Shown: positions 37,118 to 47,775, counted from the stretch's first letter. The stretch: DNA of 64,000 nucleotides from Burkholderia cenocepacia (GCF_014211915.1 NZ_CP060040.1:310001-374000), one strand, 5' to 3'. The notes: generated by a model from the sequence alone, not told the origin. Numbers and translations: made by a program.

Positions 37118-38527
37118 ATGGCACAGACTCTCTACGACAAACTGTGGAACACCCACGTGGTCCACACCGAGGAAGACGGCACGACCCTGCTCTACATCGA
37201 CCGTCAGCTGCTGCATGAAGTCACGAGCCCGCAGGCGTTCGAAGGGCTGAAGATCGCGCAGCGTCCGGTGTGGCGCATCAGCGCGAACCTGGCCGTGTCG
37301 GACCACAACGTGCCGACGACGGACCGCAGCCACGGCATCGCCGATCCCGTCTCGAAGCTGCAGGTCGACACGCTCGATTCGAATTGCGACGCATTCGGCA
37401 TCACGCAGTTCAAGATGAACGACGTGCGCCAGGGCATCGTCCACATCATCGGGCCGGAGCAGGGCGCGACGCTGCCGGGCATGACGATCGTGTGCGGCGA
37501 TTCGCATACGTCGACGCACGGCGCGTTCGGCGCGCTCGCGCACGGCATCGGCACGTCGGAAGTCGAGCACGTGCTCGCGACGCAGACCCTGCTGCAGAAG
37601 AAGAGCAAGAACATGCTCGTGAAGGTCGAGGGCGCACTGCCGCGCGGCTGTACCGCGAAGGACATCGTGCTCGCGATCATCGGCAAGATCGGCACCGCGG
37701 GCGGTACGGGCTACGCGATCGAATTCGGCGGCTCGACCATTCGCGCGCTGACGATGGAAGGCCGCATGACCGTCTGCAACATGGCGATCGAGGCCGGCGC
37801 GCGCGCAGGCATGGTCGCGGTGGACGACACGACGATCGACTACCTGAAGGGCCGTCCGTTCGTGCCGACCGGCGCGGAATGGGATCAGGCCGTCGAATAC
37901 TGGCGGCAGTTCAAGTCGGACGACGGCGCGCAGTTCGACCGCGTGGTCGAGCTGAACGCGGCCGAGATCGTTCCGCAGGTCACGTGGGGCACGTCGCCGG
38001 AAATGGTCACGTCGATCGACGGTCGCGTGCCCGATCCCGAGCGCGAGAAGGATCCGGTCAAGCGCGACGCGATGGAGCGCGCGCTGGCATACATGGCGCT
38101 CGAGCCGAACACGCCGATCGAATCGATCAAGGTCGACAAGATCTTCATCGGCTCGTGCACGAACGCACGGATCGAGGACATCCGCGCGGCCGCGTACGTC
38201 GTGAAGAAGCTGAACCGTCGCGTCGCGTCGAACGTGCGGCTCGCGATGGTCGTGCCGGGCTCGGGCCTCGTGAAGGCGCAGGCCGAGCGCGAAGGGCTCG
38301 ACAAGGTGTTCACCGATGCGGGCTTCGAATGGCGCGAGCCGGGCTGCTCGATGTGCCTCGCGATGAACGCCGACCGGCTCGAGCCGGGCGAGCGCTGCGC
38401 GTCGACGTCGAACCGCAACTTCGAAGGCCGGCAGGGCGCGGGCGGTCGCACGCACCTCGTGAGCCCCGCGATGGCGGCGGCCGCGGCGATCGAAGGTCAC
38501 TTCGTCGACATTCGCCAGCTGGGGTAA
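37118..38527 (+). CDS. leuC: 3-isopropylmalate dehydratase large subunit
   Basis: Leucine-pathway isomerase subunit of 469 residues carrying the [4Fe-4S] cluster. Cluster cysteines are in [11 protein letters not shown] and [33 protein letters not shown] is the family signature shared with aconitase. Length matches E. coli LeuC (466). First of leuC-entericidin-leuD-leuB. It works with LeuD (38746) to convert 2- to 3-isopropylmalate. Confidence 0.97.
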   Translation: MAQTLYDKLWNTHVVHTEEDGTTLLYIDRQLLHEVTSPQAFEGLKIAQRPVWRISANLAVSDHNVPTTDRSHGIADPVSKLQVDTLDSNCDAFGITQFKMNDVRQGIVHIIGPEQGATLPGMTIVCGDSHTSTHGAFGALAHGIGTSEVEHVLATQTLLQKKSKNMLVKVEGALPRGCTAKDIVLAIIGKIGTAGGTGYAIEFGGSTIRALTMEGRMTVCNMAIEAGARAGMVAVDDTTIDYLKGRPFVPTGAEWDQAVEYWRQFKSDDGAQFDRVVELNAAEIVPQVTWGTSPEMVTSIDGRVPDPEREKDPVKRDAMERALAYMALEPNTPIESIKVDKIFIGSCTNARIEDIRAAAYVVKKLNRRVASNVRLAMVVPGSGLVKAQAEREGLDKVFTDAGFEWREPGCSMCLAMNADRLEPGERCASTSNRNFEGRQGAGGRTHLVSPAMAAAAAIEGHFVDIRQLG

Positions 38528-38530
38528 CAC

Positions 38531-38677
38531 GTGACGGCATCGAAGGTCATCGCGCGGCTGGTTGCCGCGCTGGCGCTGGCGGGGCTGGGCTTCGGCCTCG
38601 CGGGGTGCAATACCGTCCGAGGCTTCGGGGAAGACGTCAATGCCGCCGGCAGCGCACTGAAGCGCGCCGCGGAGTGA
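38531..38677 (+). CDS. Entericidin-like small lipoprotein
   Basis: Short gene of 48 codons starting at GTG 38531, 3 bases after leuC. The product has a basic start (MTASKVIARL), a hydrophobic helix and the lipobox LAGC with Cys26. The mature part NTVRGFGEDVNAAGSALKRA matches the EcnA/EcnB entericidin family closely. Entericidins are small membrane-anchored lipoproteins linked to stress or bacteriolysis in E. coli. Being inside the leu operon it should be expressed with leucine biosynthesis; the reason is not clear from sequence. Confidence 0.88.
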   Translation: MTASKVIARLVAALALAGLGFGLAGCNTVRGFGEDVNAAGSALKRAAE

Positions 38678-38745
38678 CGTTTCCCGCCGAGAATTTGTCG
38701 ATGTGCGCCGGCTGAATGCCGGCCCTTCAACCGGATAGACGGATC

Positions 38746-39396
38746 ATGGAAAAATTCACTGTACATACCGGCGTCGTGGCGCCGCTCGATCGCGAGAACG
38801 TCGACACCGACGCGATCATCCCGAAGCAGTTCCTGAAGTCGATCAAGCGCACGGGCTTCGGTCCGAACGCATTCGACGAGTGGCGCTATCTCGATCACGG
38901 CGAGCCGGGCCAGGACAACTCGAAGCGTCCGCTGAACCCGGACTTCGTGCTGAACCAGCCGCGCTACCAGGGCGCATCGGTGCTGCTTGCACGCAAGAAC
39001 TTCGGCTGCGGCAGCTCGCGCGAGCACGCGCCGTGGGCGCTGCAGCAGTACGGCTTCCGCGCGATCATCGCGCCGAGCTTCGCCGACATCTTCTTCAACA
39101 ACTGCTACAAGAACGGGCTGCTGCCGATCGTGCTGACCGAGCAGCAGGTCGATCACCTGTTCAACGAGACGGTGGCGTTCAACGGCTTTCAACTGACGAT
39201 CGACCTCGACGCGCAGGTCGTGCGCGCGGGCGACGGCCGCGAGTATCCGTTCGAGATCGCCGCGTTCCGCAAGTACTGCCTGCTGAACGGCTTCGACGAC
39301 ATCGGCCTCACGCTGCGCCACGCGGACAAGATCCGCCAGTTCGAAGCCGAGCGGCTCGTGAAGCAGCCGTGGCTCAACACCAAGCTGGTCGGCTGA
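38746..39396 (+). CDS. leuD: 3-isopropylmalate dehydratase small subunit
   Basis: Partner of LeuC, 216 residues, forming the swivelling domain. [20 protein letters not shown] and [20 protein letters not shown] are the substrate-binding signatures. Normal length. ATG 38746 (MEKFTVHTG) was chosen; an upstream in-frame start at 38716 would add non-conserved residues. Confidence 0.97.
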
Positions 39397-39475
39397 TCGC
39401 GCGTGGCGGGCGGGCGCGCCGTGCGTGCGCTCGCCGGCCTGCCTCCATAACAATCTACCCTGTCAGGAATTTCGC

Positions 39476-40543
39476 ATGAAGATTGCAGTGCTGCCCGGCG
39501 ACGGCATCGGTCCGGAAATCGTCAATGAAGCGGTGAAGGTGCTGAACGCACTCGACGAGAAGTTCGAACTCGAACAGGCGCCGGTCGGCGGCGCGGGCTA
39601 CGAGGCGAGCGGCCATCCGCTGCCCGACGCGACGCTGGCGCTCGCGAAGCAGGCCGACGCGATCCTGTTCGGCGCGGTCGGCGACTGGAAGTACGACTCG
39701 CTGGAGCGCGCGCTGCGCCCCGAGCAGGCGATTCTCGGGCTGCGCAAGCACCTCGAGCTGTTCGCGAACTTCCGCCCGGCGATCTGCTATCCGCAGCTCG
39801 TCGATGCGTCGCCGTTGAAGCCGGAGCTCGTCGCGGGCCTCGACATCCTGATCGTGCGCGAACTGAACGGCGACATCTACTTCGGCCAGCCGCGCGGCGT
39901 GCGCGCGGCGCCGGACGGCCCGTTCGCCGGCGAGCGCGAAGGCTTCGACACGATGCGCTATTCGGAGCCGGAAGTGCGCCGCATCGCGCACGTCGCGTTC
40001 CAGGCCGCGCAAAAGCGCGCGAAGAAGCTGCTGTCGGTCGACAAGTCGAACGTGCTGGAAACGTCGCAGTTCTGGCGCGACATCATGATCGACGTGTCGA
40101 AGGAGTACGCGGACGTCGAGCTGTCGCACATGTACGTCGACAACGCGGCGATGCAGCTCGCGAAGGCGCCGAAGCAGTTCGACGTGATCGTCACGGGCAA
40201 CATGTTCGGCGACATCCTGTCGGATGAAGCGTCGATGCTGACGGGTTCGATCGGCATGCTGCCGTCGGCATCGCTCGACAAGCACAACAAGGGGCTGTAC
40301 GAGCCGTCGCACGGTTCGGCGCCGGACATCGCGGGCAAGGGCATCGCGAACCCGCTCGCGACGATCCTGTCGGCCGCGATGCTGCTGCGCTACTCGCTGA
40401 ATCGCGCGGAGCAGGCCGATCGCATCGAGCGGGCGGTGAAAACGGTGCTCGAACAGGGTTATCGCACGGGCGACATCGCGACGCCGGGCTGCAAGCAGGT
40501 CGGCACGGCGGCGATGGGCGACGCGGTGGTCGCGGCGCTGTAA
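39476..40543 (+). CDS. leuB: 3-isopropylmalate dehydrogenase
   Basis: NAD-dependent oxidative decarboxylase of 355 residues in leucine biosynthesis. [20 protein letters not shown] starts the fold. [11 protein letters not shown], the Lys of [14 protein letters not shown] and the metal-site Asp residues in [20 protein letters not shown] are intact. ATG 39476 has CAGGAA upstream. It ends the leu operon, followed by a stem-loop at 40582-40616. Confidence 0.97.
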   Translation: MKIAVLPGDGIGPEIVNEAVKVLNALDEKFELEQAPVGGAGYEASGHPLPDATLALAKQADAILFGAVGDWKYDSLERALRPEQAILGLRKHLELFANFRPAICYPQLVDASPLKPELVAGLDILIVRELNGDIYFGQPRGVRAAPDGPFAGEREGFDTMRYSEPEVRRIAHVAFQAAQKRAKKLLSVDKSNVLETSQFWRDIMIDVSKEYADVELSHMYVDNAAMQLAKAPKQFDVIVTGNMFGDILSDEASMLTGSIGMLPSASLDKHNKGLYEPSHGSAPDIAGKGIANPLATILSAAMLLRYSLNRAEQADRIERAVKTVLEQGYRTGDIATPGCKQVGTAAMGDAVVAAL

Positions 40544-40581
40544 GCGGACGGAAATGAAGTCCGGTAATTAAGATGAAAAGG

Positions 40582-40616
40582 GCGCGAACGGGCCGGAAAA
40601 ATCGGCCGGTTCGCGC
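40582..40616 (+). terminator. Stem-loop after leuB
   Basis: GCGCGAACGGGCCG (40582-40595), 7-base loop GAAAAAT, CGGCCGGTTCGCGC (40603-40616): a 14-bp stem with one mismatch. No T-run, so it may be a weak terminator for leuB or a transcript-stabilising element. Confidence 0.5.
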
Positions 40617-40662
40617 ACCGTTGGCCGTTGTGCGGGCCAGCGGCTTTGTGTAGACTCGAACG

Positions 40663-40782
40663 ATGGCGCTGATTTCCCTGATCTCCCCGGTCCTGAAACT
40701 CCACGGCAACACTGCCCGTGCGGGTGCGCGCGCCATCGTCATCACGAAAACCATTACCACGAAAACGATCATTAAACGCTGA
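40663..40782 (+). CDS. Putative Thr/Ile-rich leader peptide upstream of asd
   Basis: A 39-codon ORF from ATG 40663 to TGA 40782. Its last 15 residues, [15 protein letters not shown], contain five Thr and five Ile codons, much like the thrL leader of enterobacteria. The pentapeptide (I/T)TKTI is repeated, encoded by a 9-base direct repeat CACGAAAAC 15 bases apart (40743, 40758). A long hairpin follows 12 bases after the stop. There is no clear Shine-Dalgarno sequence. If translated, ribosome stalling at Thr/Ile codons could control asd at 40866, which feeds threonine and isoleucine synthesis. The alternative is a chance ORF over an operator with direct repeats. Confidence 0.5.
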   Translation: MALISLISPVLKLHGNTARAGARAIVITKTITTKTIIKR

Positions 40783-40793
40783 TCGCCGTCGTG

Positions 40794-40837
40794 CCCGCCT
40801 GTTTCCCCGCGCGGTCACGCGGGACGGAAATGGCGGG
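40794..40837 (+). promoter_or_regulatory. Long stem-loop between the Thr/Ile-rich ORF and asd
   Basis: CCCGCC (40794-40799), TTTCC (40802-40806) and CCGCG (40807-40811) pair with CGCGG (40818-40822), GGAAA (40826-40830) and GGCGGG (40832-40837): 16 bp with small bulges. No T-run follows, and it does not cover the asd ribosome-binding site (AAAGGG, 40855-40860). Confidence 0.5.
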
Positions 40838-40865
40838 GAAGCTCCATTCAAGCAAAGGGTTAGTC

Positions 40866-41987
40866 ATGAACGTAGGTCTCGTAGGTTGGCGCGGCATGGT
40901 CGGCAGCGTCCTGATGCAGCGCATGCAGGAAGAGGGCGATTTCGACCTGATCGAACCGGTGTTCTTCAGCACCAGCAACACGGGCGGCAAGGCGCCGTCG
41001 TTCGCGAAAAACGAGACCACGCTCAAGGACGCGACCAACGTCGACGAGCTGAAGAAGTGCGACGTGATCATCACGTGCCAGGGCGGCGACTACACGAACG
41101 ACGTGTTCCCGAAGCTGCGCGCGGCCGGCTGGAACGGCTACTGGATCGACGCGGCATCGTCGCTGCGGATGCAGGACGACGCGGTCATCATCCTCGATCC
41201 GGTCAACCTCGACGTGATCAAGGATGCGCTGGTCAAGGGCACGAAGAACTTCATCGGCGGCAACTGCACGGTCAGCCTGATGCTGATGGCGCTCGGCGGC
41301 CTGTTCCGCGAGAACCTCGTCGATTGGATCACGGCGATGACCTACCAGGCCGCATCGGGCGCGGGCGCGCAGAACATGCGCGAGCTGCTGTCGCAGATGG
41401 GCACGCTGAACGGCGCGGTGCAGGAACAGCTCGCCGATCCGGCGTCCGCGATCCTCGACATCGACCGTCGCGTGCTGGCCGCGATGAACAGCGACGCGAT
41501 GCCGACGAGCCACTTCGGCGTGCCGCTGGCCGGTTCGCTGATTCCGTGGATCGACAAGGATCTCGGCAACGGGATGTCGAAGGAAGAGTGGAAGGGCGGC
41601 GCGGAAACCAACAAGATCCTCGGCAAGCCGGCGATGGGCGAGCCGGGTTCGATCCCGGTCGATGGCCTGTGCGTGCGGATCGGCGCGATGCGCTGCCACT
41701 CGCAGGCGCTGACGATCAAGCTGAAGAAGGACGTGCCGCTCGACGAAATCAACGGCATCCTCGCATCGGCGAACGACTGGGTGAAGGTCGTGCCGAACGA
41801 GCGTGAAGCGTCGATGCGCGACCTGTCGCCGGCGAAGATCACCGGCACGCTGTCGGTGCCGGTCGGCCGCCTGCGCAAGCTCGCGATGGGCGGCGAATAC
41901 CTGTCGGCGTTCACGGTCGGCGACCAGCTGCTGTGGGGCGCGGCCGAGCCGCTGCGCCGCATGCTGCGCATCCTGCTCGACAAGTAA
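40866..41987 (+). CDS. asd: Aspartate-semialdehyde dehydrogenase
   Basis: Enzyme of 373 residues that reduces aspartyl phosphate to aspartate semialdehyde, the branch point to lysine/diaminopimelate, methionine, threonine and isoleucine. The NADP Rossmann start [20 protein letters not shown], the catalytic Cys in [15 protein letters not shown] and the His in [14 protein letters not shown] are present. It belongs to the proteobacterial (E. coli-like) group by length. ATG 40866 has AAAGGG upstream. It is closed by a terminator at 42032. Confidence 0.97.
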   Translation: MNVGLVGWRGMVGSVLMQRMQEEGDFDLIEPVFFSTSNTGGKAPSFAKNETTLKDATNVDELKKCDVIITCQGGDYTNDVFPKLRAAGWNGYWIDAASSLRMQDDAVIILDPVNLDVIKDALVKGTKNFIGGNCTVSLMLMALGGLFRENLVDWITAMTYQAASGAGAQNMRELLSQMGTLNGAVQEQLADPASAILDIDRRVLAAMNSDAMPTSHFGVPLAGSLIPWIDKDLGNGMSKEEWKGGAETNKILGKPAMGEPGSIPVDGLCVRIGAMRCHSQALTIKLKKDVPLDEINGILASANDWVKVVPNEREASMRDLSPAKITGTLSVPVGRLRKLAMGGEYLSAFTVGDQLLWGAAEPLRRMLRILLDK

Positions 41988-42031
41988 GCACGCTGGCGGT
42001 CCGGCCCGCGGGCCGCGCTGCACGATACGAC

Positions 42032-42076
42032 GCGCCGCGTCGGCCTTGGGATTCAGGGTCGGCGCGGCGCATTTTT
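42032..42076 (+). terminator. Intrinsic terminator of asd
   Basis: GCGCCGCGTCGGC (42032-42044) pairs with GTCGGCGCGGCGC (42058-42070) across 13 bp with two G-U pairs, followed by ATTTTT (42071-42076). It ends 14 bases short of the stop of convergent flgE. Confidence 0.88.
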
Positions 42077-42089
42077 CATGGGCGGTCGT

Positions 42090-43334
42090 TCAGCGCAGGT
42101 TCAGCAGCGTCTGGTCGACGGCCTGCTGAGTCTTGATCGTCTGCGCATTCGCCTGGTAATTGCGCTGCGCGGTGATCAGGTTCACGAGCTCGGTCGTCAG
42201 GTTGACGTTCGAGTTTTCGAGCGCGCTACCCTGCAGCGTGCCGTGGTTCGTGCTGCCCGGAGCTGAGACCTGCGGCACGCCCGACGCGGCCGTTTCCGCA
42301 TACTGGTTGCCGCCGATGTTCACGAGCCCGTTCGGGTTGTTGAAGTTCGCGAGCGCGATCAGGCCGAGCACCGCGCTCTGGCCGTTCGAATAGTTGCCGG
42401 TGAGCTTGCCGTCGGTGCCGATCGAGAACGTCGTCAGCGTGCCGCTCGCGAAGCCGTCCTGCGCGAGATTGCTCACACCGTCCTTGCCGCCGTACTGCGT
42501 CGTGCCGCCGAGGTCGAGCGTCAGGTTCTGCGGATTGGCGCCGCCCGTCGTGCTCGGGATCGAGAACGCGAACTGGCCGAGGCTCGGCGTCGGCTGGCCG
42601 GTCGCGGCCGACGTCGTCGAGCTGAGCCGGCCCGACGCATCGAACGTGACGGTGCCGAGATTCGTCGGCGTCTGGCCCTGCACGCCCGCGTAGGCCTGCC
42701 ACGTGCCGGCCGCGCCCTTCGCGAAGTACATCGTGACCTGTTGCGAGCCGCCGAGCGTGTCGTAGACCTGGATCGACGAGTTGTAGTTGTACGTCGTGTT
42801 GTCGGTCGCGTTGAACGGCGTCTTGGCCGGCACCTTGTCTTGCGCGTTCAGGTTGAACTGGCCGGTGATCCTGCTCGTCGCGCGCGGTGCGATGTTGCTG
42901 GTCGGCGCCTGCAGCGGCACGGTCTGCGCGGTGTTGATCACGCCGCCGGCGCCTGCCGCATAGCCCATCAGGTTGCGGCCTTGCGCGTCGACGATCGCGC
43001 CGTTCTTGTCGCGGTGGAACGTGCCGTCGCGCGAGTACGTGGTCACGCCGTTGCTCGACATCTGGAAGAAGCCGTTGCCGTTGATTGCAACGTCGAGCGA
43101 CGACTTCGTCGAGTTGATCGTCCCCTGGCCGAAATTCTGCTGCACCGACGCGAGCCGCGTGCCGATGCCGATCTGCGTGTTGACCGACGTCGCGACCGAA
43201 TTCGCGTACATGTCGGCGAAGTTCGCGCGTCCCTGCTTGAAGCCGACCGTGTTTGCGTTCGCGATGTTGTTGCCGATGACGTCGAGATTGCTCGACGCCC
43301 CGGCCAACCCGCTCAAACCCTGCTGATAGCCCAT
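42090..43334 (-). CDS. flgE: Flagellar hook protein FlgE, outside any flagellar operon
   Basis: Hook/rod-family structural protein of 414 residues. The N-terminal rod motif SNLDVIGNNIANANTVGFKQ and the C-terminal ENSNVNLTTELVNLITAQRN with NYQANAQTIKTQQAVDQTLL form the coiled-coil assembly parts. The central beta domain (about 80-350) carries INGNGFFQM and the Ca-like NLDG-type repeats usual for FlgE. FlgE is normally inside a flgBCDEFGHIJ operon, but here it stands alone between asd and fimV. It is either a second hook-type gene or the only copy displaced. GGGGAC precedes ATG 43334. Confidence 0.92.
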   Translation of the reverse strand: MGYQQGLSGLAGASSNLDVIGNNIANANTVGFKQGRANFADMYANSVATSVNTQIGIGTRLASVQQNFGQGTINSTKSSLDVAINGNGFFQMSSNGVTTYSRDGTFHRDKNGAIVDAQGRNLMGYAAGAGGVINTAQTVPLQAPTSNIAPRATSRITGQFNLNAQDKVPAKTPFNATDNTTYNYNSSIQVYDTLGGSQQVTMYFAKGAAGTWQAYAGVQGQTPTNLGTVTFDASGRLSSTTSAATGQPTPSLGQFAFSIPSTTGGANPQNLTLDLGGTTQYGGKDGVSNLAQDGFASGTLTTFSIGTDGKLTGNYSNGQSAVLGLIALANFNNPNGLVNIGGNQYAETAASGVPQVSAPGSTNHGTLQGSALENSNVNLTTELVNLITAQRNYQANAQTIKTQQAVDQTLLNLR

Positions 43335-43512
43335 GTTCGTCCCCGTAACGAGCTCGTGAGTGAATGCAGTCGTGCGACTGCGCGATGACCCTCCGGTACT
43401 TCACGGCATCAGTCCGACCGCGTGCTGCTGTCTTTCCGGCATGGGCGGGCGCGAGGTCGAAATGTGCCGATTCCTGTTTGAAGGCGATCGTATCGACGGC
43501 GGTTATCAGGTC

Positions 43513-43530
43513 TGTGTAATTTTGTGTAAT
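43513..43530. repeat. 10-bp-phased direct repeat in the flgE/fimV gap
   Basis: TGTGTAAT occurs at 43513-43520 and again at 43523-43530, one helical turn apart, about 180 bases upstream of flgE. The surrounding 43440-43790 is markedly AT-richer than the rest of the window. No gene in 43335-44144 is convincing. Confidence 0.4.
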
Positions 43531-44144
43531 GCAATTGGATTGATGCAGAAACGATCGCTTTTGTATGAGTAATGGATCGTGCGGAAGGGGTGAAAGCCTT
43601 ACGGGGCGGGGCTTTGGCGGTGTGAATTCTCATTTCTCCGATAAGAGGGGGAAATTGACTTCTTAACGACGAATTGGAATCGATCGGGATGGGATTGATC
43701 GCCGGTCGAGATTTGTTTTGATTGTGCGGCTGGTCATTCATTAACGGCGGGCGGGATGGATTGTTGAGGAAACGCTTGCGATTCTGTTGCTCCGGTCCTT
43801 CGGAGGATGTCCGCTGAGCGCCACAAGGCCGTGTCATTCGAGTGGGCGCGAGTCTGCCGTGAGGCGGCTTTCGACTGCGGCAAGCAGGTTCATTTTTACG
43901 GATTGGATACATGGACTGCGACACGCGCACCCGCTCGACATGAGCGCCCGCCCGCGCCCGGCGGCACCTGCCGGCGACGAATTCGGCCGGAACCCGATCG
44001 CGTGAAGTAAACTACGCGGTTACGACGCACAGACCCGCCGAAAGCGTCGCGTTTCGCGCGACGCTTTTGCATTTCTGCAGCCACTTTATTGACGCTTCCA
44101 ACCGCGAATCCGAGCCGCGCCCGCGCGCGGCGATAGAGCCAACG

Positions 44145-46265
44145 ATGTCCCGAATTTTCTTGTTTCCGCGTCAGTCCCGCCTGTCGCGCGCCGTGCGTGG
44201 CGCGCTGGCGATCCTGGCGCTCGGCGTAGCCGCATCGGCGTGGGCAGTCGGCACCGGCGAATTGCCGGCGTCCGCCGCCGGCACCGCCGCACCGCTTACC
44301 GTGACGGTCCAGCCGGGCCAGTCGCTGAACGACATCGCGAAAGCGGCCACGCAATCGCATGATCCGGCCGTGCTCGCACGCGCTGGCCGTGCGTTGTTCG
44401 ACGCCAATCCGCAGGCGTTCATGAAACGCGACGCGAGCCGCCTGAAAGTCGGCGCGACGCTGACCGTGCCCGCGCTCGACGCGACCGGCGCGGCGCTCGT
44501 GCCGGCCGGCGCATCCGCTGCCTCCGGTACGGCGGCTGCTTCCGCGCCCGCCGCCGCATCGGGCGGAGCGGCGATCGCGCAGCATGGCGCATCCGCGCCG
44601 CATCCCGGCTCGACCGTGCAACCCGCGCCGGTGGCGCCGGCCGTGCATGCGGCGCCGGTGAGCGGGGCGAGTGTCGCGACGGCGACGGCGGCGGGAGCGT
44701 TGGCCTCGAACGGTGCTTCGGCTTCGATCGGCGCATCGGCCGCATATGGCGCGTCGGCTGTCGAAAGCACGCAGCCGGCGGCGTCCACGGCCGGGGCAAG
44801 CGGCCCGCACGTGTGGAGCGGTGCGATCCAGTCGGCGCCGTCGTCCGCGAGCGAGGCCGCGGGGCAGGCGGTGCCGGGTAGCCCGGTTTCCGGCGTGCAT
44901 GAACCGGCCGGCGCGGCGCCCGCGGTGAGTGCGTCGCAGCCGCGGCCGTCGAGCCTTCAGCAATTGCTGGCGTTGAAGAATCGCGTGCTGATGGAGTTGC
45001 AGAAGCACGGCATCGGCAAGCCGGCGACGACGACCGGCGTCGCGCCTGCTCCGGCGCCCGCCGCGCCGCGTCCGGCCGCGAATGACGCGGGTGCATCGGC
45101 CGCGGCATCGACGGCGGACGAAGCCGCGTCGGGTGCGGCAGCGAGTGCGCCGCAACCGGCATCGGCTTCGGTACAACCGGTCGCGCCTGTCGCGACGCCT
45201 GCACGTCGTACCGAACAGATGGACTGGCGCCCGGTCGCCGTGGCCGGCGCTGCCGTGATCGTGCTTGCGGCCGGCTTCGCATGGCGCAAGCGCCGGAAGG
45301 GTCGCCGCGCTGACGATGCGGGTACCGTTGCGACTGCGGCCGCAGGGGGCGGTGCCGTGGCTGCGGAAGCCGAAGCCGCGTCGTCCGTCGAACGAGAACT
45401 GCCGATCACGCCCGAGATGCCGGTCGCACGCGATGCGGCGTCCGACATGACCCTCGCCGCGGCGACTGCCGCTGCGGCGGAGACGATCGAGCCGCCCGCA
45501 GCTGACACATCGCCCGCGCCTGAAGTGATGACGCCGCGTGACGAGTCGCCCGAATTGCCGGCTGCTCACGCTGCGGGGCCGCTCGCGAACGAGGCGACTC
45601 CGGTCGAGGCTCCGCACGACGCAGAACCGGCGGGAAAAACCACCGCAGCGGACCAGCCAGCCGACCCGACCGCCGCATCCGTCGCACCTTCGACGACCGA
45701 AGCGCAGCACGCGTCGCTGATGCAGAACGCGATCAGCGCGCTCAACAGTCTCGACATGCCGCTGCCGCCGCGGACGGCGGACGAGCCATCGTCGACGGCA
45801 GAGGAACCGTCTGCGCGGGCAGTGCAGTCCGACGGTGATAAAATCGCAACTAACGGTCAATCCGCGCAGCGCCCGCCAACGGGCGCGAGTGAACCGGCAC
45901 CGGAACATCCCGCCGACCAGGACGACGAGTTCGATTGGGACCCGGACGCAGCGACGCCCGCCAGCCAAGCTGGGAGCCCGCCCGTGACGACATCGCTGCC
46001 GCCGCTCGGCGGCGCGCAGTTCGGCGCGCTTAAGCTCGACTTCGACCTCGACTTGCCATCGACACCGGGCGCCGCGCTGCCCGCACTCACCCCGAACGAG
46101 CTCGCGCGCATCGCCCGCAACAAGCTCGACCTCGCGGCCGAATACGTCGAACTGGGCGACCTGTCCGGCGCACGGACGCTGCTGCAGGAAGTGATCGACG
46201 CGAACGACGCCGCGACCCGCGACGATGCACGCGCGCTGCTCGCGAAACTGGCGGACGAGGCGTGA
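44145..46265 (+). CDS. fimV: FimV-like pilus assembly / peptidoglycan-binding protein
   Basis: Inner-membrane protein of 706 residues. A signal peptide (1-34) is followed by a LysM-like domain (about 45-105, [20 protein letters not shown]) that binds peptidoglycan. A long Ala/Ser/Pro-rich low-complexity region follows, then one membrane helix [20 protein letters not shown] (about 365-385). A second disordered Ala-rich region leads to the FimV C-terminal helical (TPR-like) domain ending [20 protein letters not shown]. FimV supports type IV pili and polar localisation in Pseudomonas; here it is shorter than the roughly 900-residue homologue. The stop overlaps truA. Confidence 0.9.
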   Translation: MSRIFLFPRQSRLSRAVRGALAILALGVAASAWAVGTGELPASAAGTAAPLTVTVQPGQSLNDIAKAATQSHDPAVLARAGRALFDANPQAFMKRDASRLKVGATLTVPALDATGAALVPAGASAASGTAAASAPAAASGGAAIAQHGASAPHPGSTVQPAPVAPAVHAAPVSGASVATATAAGALASNGASASIGASAAYGASAVESTQPAASTAGASGPHVWSGAIQSAPSSASEAAGQAVPGSPVSGVHEPAGAAPAVSASQPRPSSLQQLLALKNRVLMELQKHGIGKPATTTGVAPAPAPAAPRPAANDAGASAAASTADEAASGAAASAPQPASASVQPVAPVATPARRTEQMDWRPVAVAGAAVIVLAAGFAWRKRRKGRRADDAGTVATAAAGGGAVAAEAEAASSVERELPITPEMPVARDAASDMTLAAATAAAAETIEPPAADTSPAPEVMTPRDESPELPAAHAAGPLANEATPVEAPHDAEPAGKTTAADQPADPTAASVAPSTTEAQHASLMQNAISALNSLDMPLPPRTADEPSSTAEEPSARAVQSDGDKIATNGQSAQRPPTGASEPAPEHPADQDDEFDWDPDAATPASQAGSPPVTTSLPPLGGAQFGALKLDFDLDLPSTPGAALPALTPNELARIARNKLDLAAEYVELGDLSGARTLLQEVIDANDAATRDDARALLAKLADEA

Positions 46266-47077
46266 TGCGGATCGCGCTGGGCATCCAGTACGACGGCGCG
46301 GCGTTCTGCGGCTGGCAGGCGCAGCCGCACGGGAAGACCGTGCAGAACCGGCTCGAACACGCGCTGGCCGAATTCGCACGGGTGCCGCTGCACACGACGG
46401 TGGCGGGGCGGACCGATACCGGCGTGCACGGACTCGGGCAAGTCGTGCATTTCGACACCGATCTCGAGCGCGAGGTGTTTTCGTGGGTGCGCGGCACCAA
46501 CGCGTTCCTGCCGCCGACCGTGTCGGTGCAATGGGCGAAGCCGATGCCGGACACGTTCCATGCGCGTTTTTCGGCGTTCGAGCGCACCTACTACTACGCG
46601 CTGTACGTGCATCCGGTGCGTTCGCCGATGTTGGCCGGACGCGCCGGCTGGATCCACACGCCGCTCGACGACGACGCAATGCGCGCCGCCGCCGCGCATT
46701 TGATCGGCGAGCACGACTTTTCGTCGTTCCGGTCGTCGGAATGCCAGTCGAAGACGCCGGTCAAACACCTGTATCAGATCGATGTGCGGCGCGCGGGGCA
46801 TTTCATCCATTTCCGCTTCCGCGCGAACGCGTTCCTGCATCACATGGTGCGCAACCTGATGGGCTGCCTCGTTGCGGTCGGGCGCGGCCGCTATCCGGCC
46901 GACTGGCTCGCCGACGTGCTGGCCGGGCGCGACCGCAATCTCGCGGCGCCCACGTTCATGGCCGACGGGTTGTACCTCGCCCACGTCGGCTATCCGGCGG
47001 AATTCGCCGTCCCGCCCGCGCAGCTCGGCAGCGTACCGTGGAGCAGCGTCTGGGCGGATCTGGACCCACAAACATGA
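46265..47077 (+). CDS. truA: tRNA pseudouridine synthase A
   Basis: Makes pseudouridine at positions 38-40 of tRNA anticodon arms. 270 residues. The catalytic Asp lies in [16 protein letters not shown] (about 51), and [20 protein letters not shown] is the second TruA motif. ATG 46265 overlaps the fimV stop by one base (TGATG), and the stop overlaps trpF by 4 bases (ATGA). A truA-trpF pair is common in proteobacteria. Confidence 0.96.
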   Translation: MRIALGIQYDGAAFCGWQAQPHGKTVQNRLEHALAEFARVPLHTTVAGRTDTGVHGLGQVVHFDTDLEREVFSWVRGTNAFLPPTVSVQWAKPMPDTFHARFSAFERTYYYALYVHPVRSPMLAGRAGWIHTPLDDDAMRAAAAHLIGEHDFSSFRSSECQSKTPVKHLYQIDVRRAGHFIHFRFRANAFLHHMVRNLMGCLVAVGRGRYPADWLADVLAGRDRNLAAPTFMADGLYLAHVGYPAEFAVPPAQLGSVPWSSVWADLDPQT

Positions 47078-47775
47078 CGGAGCACGCCGTGTCTTCTTCG
47101 AATTCCGCCGCGGCCGGCCTGGCGCCGCGCACGCGCATCAAGCTGTGCGGGCTGTCGCGTCCCGAGGACGTGCTGCATGCGGCCGCGCTCGGCGCCGATG
47201 CGATCGGCCTCGTGTTCTACCCGAAGAGCCCGCGCGCGGTGACGATCGCGCAGGCGGCCGAGCTGGCGAGCCTCGCGCCGCCGTTCGTGTCGGTGGTCGG
47301 GCTGTTCGTGAATGCAACCGAAGCCGACATCGAAGCCGTCGTGCGCGACGTGCCGCTCACGGTGCTGCAGTTCCATGGCGACGAGACGCCGGAGCAGTGC
47401 GATGCGCTCGGCCGCGCGGCCCGCCTGCCGTGGTTGCGCGCGGTACGCGTCGGCCCCTCGACGCAGCGTGCCGATTTGGTAGAATCGGCTCTTCATTATT
47501 CGAAAGCGCGCGGCCTCCTGTTCGACACTTTGGTGCCGGATTACGGCGGTAGCGGCAAGGTCTTCGATTGGTCTCTTATTCCCGCAGAGCTCGCGCGTCG
47601 GGCCGTTTTGAGTGGTGGCTTGAACGCGCAAAACGTCGGTGATGCGATCCGCCAGCTGCGTCCGTTTGCTGTCGATGTCTCGAGTGGCATCGAAGTGGAG
47701 GGCGAGAAGGGCGTGAAGGATCATGCCCGGATGGCGGCGTTCGTACGCGCGGTGCGCGAAGCGGACGCCGGGTGA
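47074..47775 (+). CDS. trpF: Phosphoribosylanthranilate isomerase
   Basis: Tryptophan-pathway TIM-barrel enzyme of 233 residues, acting before indole-glycerol phosphate synthase. The catalytic Cys lies in [20 protein letters not shown] and the catalytic Asp in [33 protein letters not shown] and [17 protein letters not shown] form the phosphate site. The N-terminus has about 20 extra Ser/Ala residues. ATGA overlap with truA indicates coupled translation. Confidence 0.96.
   Translation: MTEHAVSSSNSAAAGLAPRTRIKLCGLSRPEDVLHAAALGADAIGLVFYPKSPRAVTIAQAAELASLAPPFVSVVGLFVNATEADIEAVVRDVPLTVLQFHGDETPEQCDALGRAARLPWLRAVRVGPSTQRADLVESALHYSKARGLLFDTLVPDYGGSGKVFDWSLIPAELARRAVLSGGLNAQNVGDAIRQLRPFAVDVSSGIEVEGEKGVKDHARMAAFVRAVREADAG

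Noticed and set aside
43360..43572. Small plus-strand frame of 70 codons upstream of fimV
   Set aside because: No ribosome-binding site and it begins in the flgE promoter region; nothing family-like in the product.
43409..43930. Minus-strand frame of about 170 codons between flgE and fimV
   Set aside because: Low-complexity, Arg/Pro/Ser-rich, no start signals. It lies in the AT-richer tract but shows no protein-like pattern.
43896..46679. Minus-strand open frame of about 930 codons opposite fimV and truA
   Set aside because: Arg/Gly/Cys-rich shadow of the Ala-rich FimV repeat region; no start signal or domain.
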